Shown: positions 6,682-7,333 of the stretch, piece by piece
How the letters are laid out: each line of letters begins with the position of its first letter
Position numbering within the stretch: position 1 is the stretch's first letter
NCBI GenBank assembly: GCA_037440105.1
Contig: JBBIUS010000035.1
Location: 1-7,333 of the forward strand
Direction: 5' to 3'
From: JBBIUS01 sp037440105
GTDB taxonomy: Bacteria; Patescibacteriota; Patescibacteriia; XYB2-FULL-38-15
DNA length: 7,333 bases
Program-made: the position numbers and the translations under genes
Notes under the pieces: generated by a model
What the model saw: only the letters and a program-made list of their open reading frames with translations
The model's database searches: none
What the model was told of the DNA's origin: nothing

Positions 6682-6699
6682 CGCAGGCTAAAGCCTGCG
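6682..6699. repeat. REP-like perfect palindrome
   Basis: CGCAGGCT (6682-6689) and AGCCTGCG (6692-6699) form a perfect 8-pair GC-rich stem with an AA loop, followed by CTACC. It stands out sharply in a 301-base AT-rich spacer between divergent genes. From memory, closely similar GC-rich palindromes with GTAGC-type tails occur as repetitive extragenic palindromes in several bacterial groups, some linked to REP-associated tyrosine transposases. It lies upstream of both candidate promoters' start sites, so a terminator role is unlikely. Confidence 0.65.
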
Positions 6700-6753
6700 C
6701 TACCAATTATCTAATTATTTAATAATCATAAAAAATATATTCTCTAAATAATT

Positions 6754-6782
6754 TTGACTCAAAGCTTTTTTCATTATATAAT
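6754..6782 (+). promoter_or_regulatory. Sigma-70-type promoter for lemA
   Basis: TTGACT (6754-6759) and TATAAT (6777-6782) are separated by exactly 17 bases. That is one mismatch from the full -35 consensus, with a perfect -10 and ideal spacing. The predicted start is around 6789, giving a leader of about 125 bases before lemA. No other plus-strand gene lies between. Confidence 0.72.
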
Positions 6783-6816
6783 AATTAAAGAACTAACACA
6801 ACTTTAATTAAATCTC

Positions 6817-6899
6817 CGCGCAAATCTGCGTATATATTCGCGTAAATCTACTTCTATCAATAGAAAAGAGAAACGCTGATTTATACGCAGAAAAAAGCG
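6817..6899 (+). repeat. Imperfect dyad with direct repeats in the lemA leader
   Basis: TCTGCGTATA (6825-6834) is matched exactly by its complement TATACGCAGA (6882-6891). The pairing extends imperfectly to 15 of 18 bases (6825-6842 with 6874-6891), and CCGC (6816-6819) can also face GCGG (6897-6900). Within the left arm CGCGCAAATCT (6817-6827) recurs as CGCGTAAATCT (6839-6849). The right arm runs into the GGAAAGG ahead of lemA. It could be a degenerate interspersed repeat of GCGTAAATCTGCG-like words or a folded leader affecting translation. Neither is proven. Confidence 0.55.
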
Positions 6900-6905
6900 G
6901 AAAGG
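6899..6905 (+). promoter_or_regulatory. Candidate ribosome-binding site of lemA
   Basis: GGAAAGG ends 9 bases before the lemA ATG (6915-6917). It is a purine-rich, partial Shine-Dalgarno match, and it supports this ATG as the start. It is the only gene in the window with such a site, and its first bases overlap the end of the leader dyad. Confidence 0.5.
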
Positions 6906-6914
6906 CATAAAACC

Positions 6915-7333
6915 ATGACTACCATCTTATGGATTATTTTAGGGGTTATTGGCCTTATCATAATTTGGCTAATCGCCATCTACAATGGTTTGATTACTCT
7001 GCGCAATCGGACTGACGAAGCCTGGTCAGACATCGATGTCCAACTAAAACGCCGCTATGATTTAATTCCGAATTTAGTGGAAACAGTAAAAGGGTACGCT
7101 GCCCACGAACGGGAAGTTTTTGAACGAGTTACTGAAGCTCGCACTGCAGCCATGACAGCGGAAAAAGGAGGCAACCCAGCTGAAATTGCAAAAGCAGAAA
7201 ATATGTTGGCTGGCACGCTAAAAACACTTTTTGCGGTTGCTGAAAATTATCCTGATCTAAAGGCATCACAGAATTTTTTACAACTCCAAGATGAACTTTC
7301 AGACACAGAAAACAAAATCCAAGCTGCCCGCCG
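6915..7333 (+). CDS. lemA: LemA family protein, first 139 residues (cut by window edge)
   Basis: LemA proteins are small membrane-anchored helical-bundle proteins of uncertain function, typically about 185 residues. Translation from ATG 6915 gives MTTILWIILGVIGLIIIWLI, one N-terminal membrane helix (about residues 4-22). The LemA signature follows: YNGLITLRNRTDEAWSDIDV (23-42), QLKRRYDLIPNLVETVKGYA (43-62), HEREVFERVTEAR (64-76), then NYPDLKASQNFLQLQDELSD (111-130) and TENKIQAAR (131-139). The frame is open to the edge and about 45 residues are missing. The C-terminal domain probably lies outside the membrane. It is transcribed away from the RMD1-family gene, from its own strong promoter. LemA genes are often followed by an HtpX-type protease or a TPM-domain gene, which would lie beyond this window. 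Confidence 0.97.
   Translation, partial: MTTILWIILGVIGLIIIWLIAIYNGLITLRNRTDEAWSDIDVQLKRRYDLIPNLVETVKGYAAHEREVFERVTEARTAAMTAEKGGNPAEIAKAENMLAGTLKTLFAVAENYPDLKASQNFLQLQDELSDTENKIQAAR

Noticed and set aside
6630..6722. Thirty-codon plus-strand ORF starting MITIIFLIVTTLNSR, with AGGA six bases upstream
   Set aside because: It runs through the REP-like palindrome, ends before the lemA promoter, and would need a promoter inside the antisense of the RMD1-family gene. Its length is expected by chance.

Overview
The window is an AT-rich, compact bacterial segment. It carries six intact or edge-cut genes on the minus strand, probably one operon, plus one gene reading outward on the plus strand. Gaps are short, every internal stop codon is TAA, the standard genetic code fits all genes, and Shine-Dalgarno sites are nearly absent. 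The gaps hold AT-rich repeat words, and a four-helix-bundle (23S rRNA-intervening-sequence type) gene relic lies between pheS and pheT. I read this as a Patescibacteria/CPR-like genome. That is an inference from style and gene content, not from a marker gene.

Minus-strand operon, in transcription order (high to low coordinates): an RMD1/DUF155-family membrane protein (6613-5822), a phosphomannomutase/phosphoglucomutase (5791-4442), glutamate racemase murI (4352-3567), the site-2 protease rseP (3480-2371), phenylalanyl-tRNA synthetase alpha pheS (2308-1250), a broken four-helix-bundle gene (1216-847), and the start of the beta subunit pheT (826 to the window edge). The set joins cell-envelope precursor supply (D-glutamate and sugar phosphates), membrane proteolysis and translation. 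Most gaps contain a different non-coding repeat or dyad.

Divergent region 6614-6914: this 301-base spacer holds a possible -10 box for the minus operon, a perfect REP-like palindrome (6682-6699), and a near-consensus sigma-70 promoter (TTGACT, 17 bases, TATAAT) facing right. About 125 bases of predicted leader follow. The leader contains an imperfect dyad whose right arm runs into the ribosome-binding site of lemA. lemA (6915 to the window edge) encodes a membrane-anchored LemA protein cut off by the window end.

The most unusual structure is the pheS-pheT junction. A four-helix-bundle pseudogene with two independent lesions is bracketed by inverted, roughly 9-base-periodic AT repeats (20 of 22 bases match between arms). 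The repeats plus the relic fill almost the whole gap between the two synthetase genes, as expected if a small cassette had been inserted there.
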